A DNA stretch of 5,434 nt from Ignavibacteria bacterium UBA6688 (lineage in GTDB: Bacteria; Bacteroidota; Ignavibacteria; UBA10030). The first letter of the stretch is position 1. Each line of letters begins with the position of its first letter. Both the position numbers and the translations under genes were made by a program. The DNA is taken from NCBI GenBank assembly GCA_002454845.1, contig DKJQ01000009.1:1-5434 (forward strand), read 5' to 3'. Below are positions 5,418 through 5,434 of this stretch, in pieces. The notes under the pieces are model-generated. The model made no database searches, was not told the origin of the DNA, and saw only the letters and a program-made list of their open reading frames with translations.

Positions 5418-5434
5418 TGTTTCCCCCTTGCGCC

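Overview
The window holds four convincing protein genes on about 5.4 kb, in a convergent layout. No rRNA, tRNA, CRISPR array, transposase or phage gene is visible. One + strand gene (536-2359) encodes a surface or periplasmic lipoprotein built from a beta-rich N-terminal region, two tandem MBG (YGX-type) repeats, a domain carrying a calcium-type DxDxDGDxD loop, and a strongly charged Asp/Glu/Lys tail. A clear rho-independent terminator follows it (2387-2420). Facing it on the - strand is a compact three-gene group read from the right edge inward: a RidA-like protein (4924-5316), an exported calcineurin-like phosphoesterase fused to a PQQ-type beta-propeller (3065-4924), and a YfiT/BstA-type DinB-fold protein (2432-2956).

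Organism. No marker gene is present, so taxonomy is inference. The genes have moderate GC (a hand-counted line inside the phosphoesterase is 57%), Gram-negative style lipoprotein and Sec signals, good Shine-Dalgarno sites (GGAGG, GGAGAGG), an MBG-repeat lipoprotein, and intergenic arrays of degenerate GTTGAAA/GTGAAAA-like heptamers. Together these fit an uncultured-type member of the FCB superphylum (Bacteroidota/Ignavibacteriota/Calditrichota neighbourhood) better than Proteobacteria or Bacillota. This is a weak call.

Layout. 1-535 is an AT-rich stretch without a convincing gene (about 37% GC by hand count over 61-360). It holds a perfect 7-bp inverted repeat and a possible -10 element. 536-2359 is the lipoprotein. 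2360-2431 is the convergent gap with the terminator. 2432-5316 is the - strand group. The last two genes to be transcribed are separated by 108 bp, nearly all of it a degenerate heptamer array (2981-3054). A second array of the same style (5333-5417) lies directly upstream of the first gene, in the presumed promoter region.

How the genes may work together. The RidA-like and phosphoesterase genes share one base (TGATG) and are very likely translationally coupled, but their products should sit in different compartments (cytoplasm versus periplasm), so a shared pathway is not evident. The YfiT-type protein suggests thiol or xenobiotic-type chemistry only by family membership. The most unusual signals are the two heptamer arrays flanking the ends of the - strand group, the RidA-like protein lacking the catalytic arginine, the phosphoesterase-propeller fusion, and the polyampholyte tail of the lipoprotein. 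I do not see evidence of a complete new defence or mobile system.
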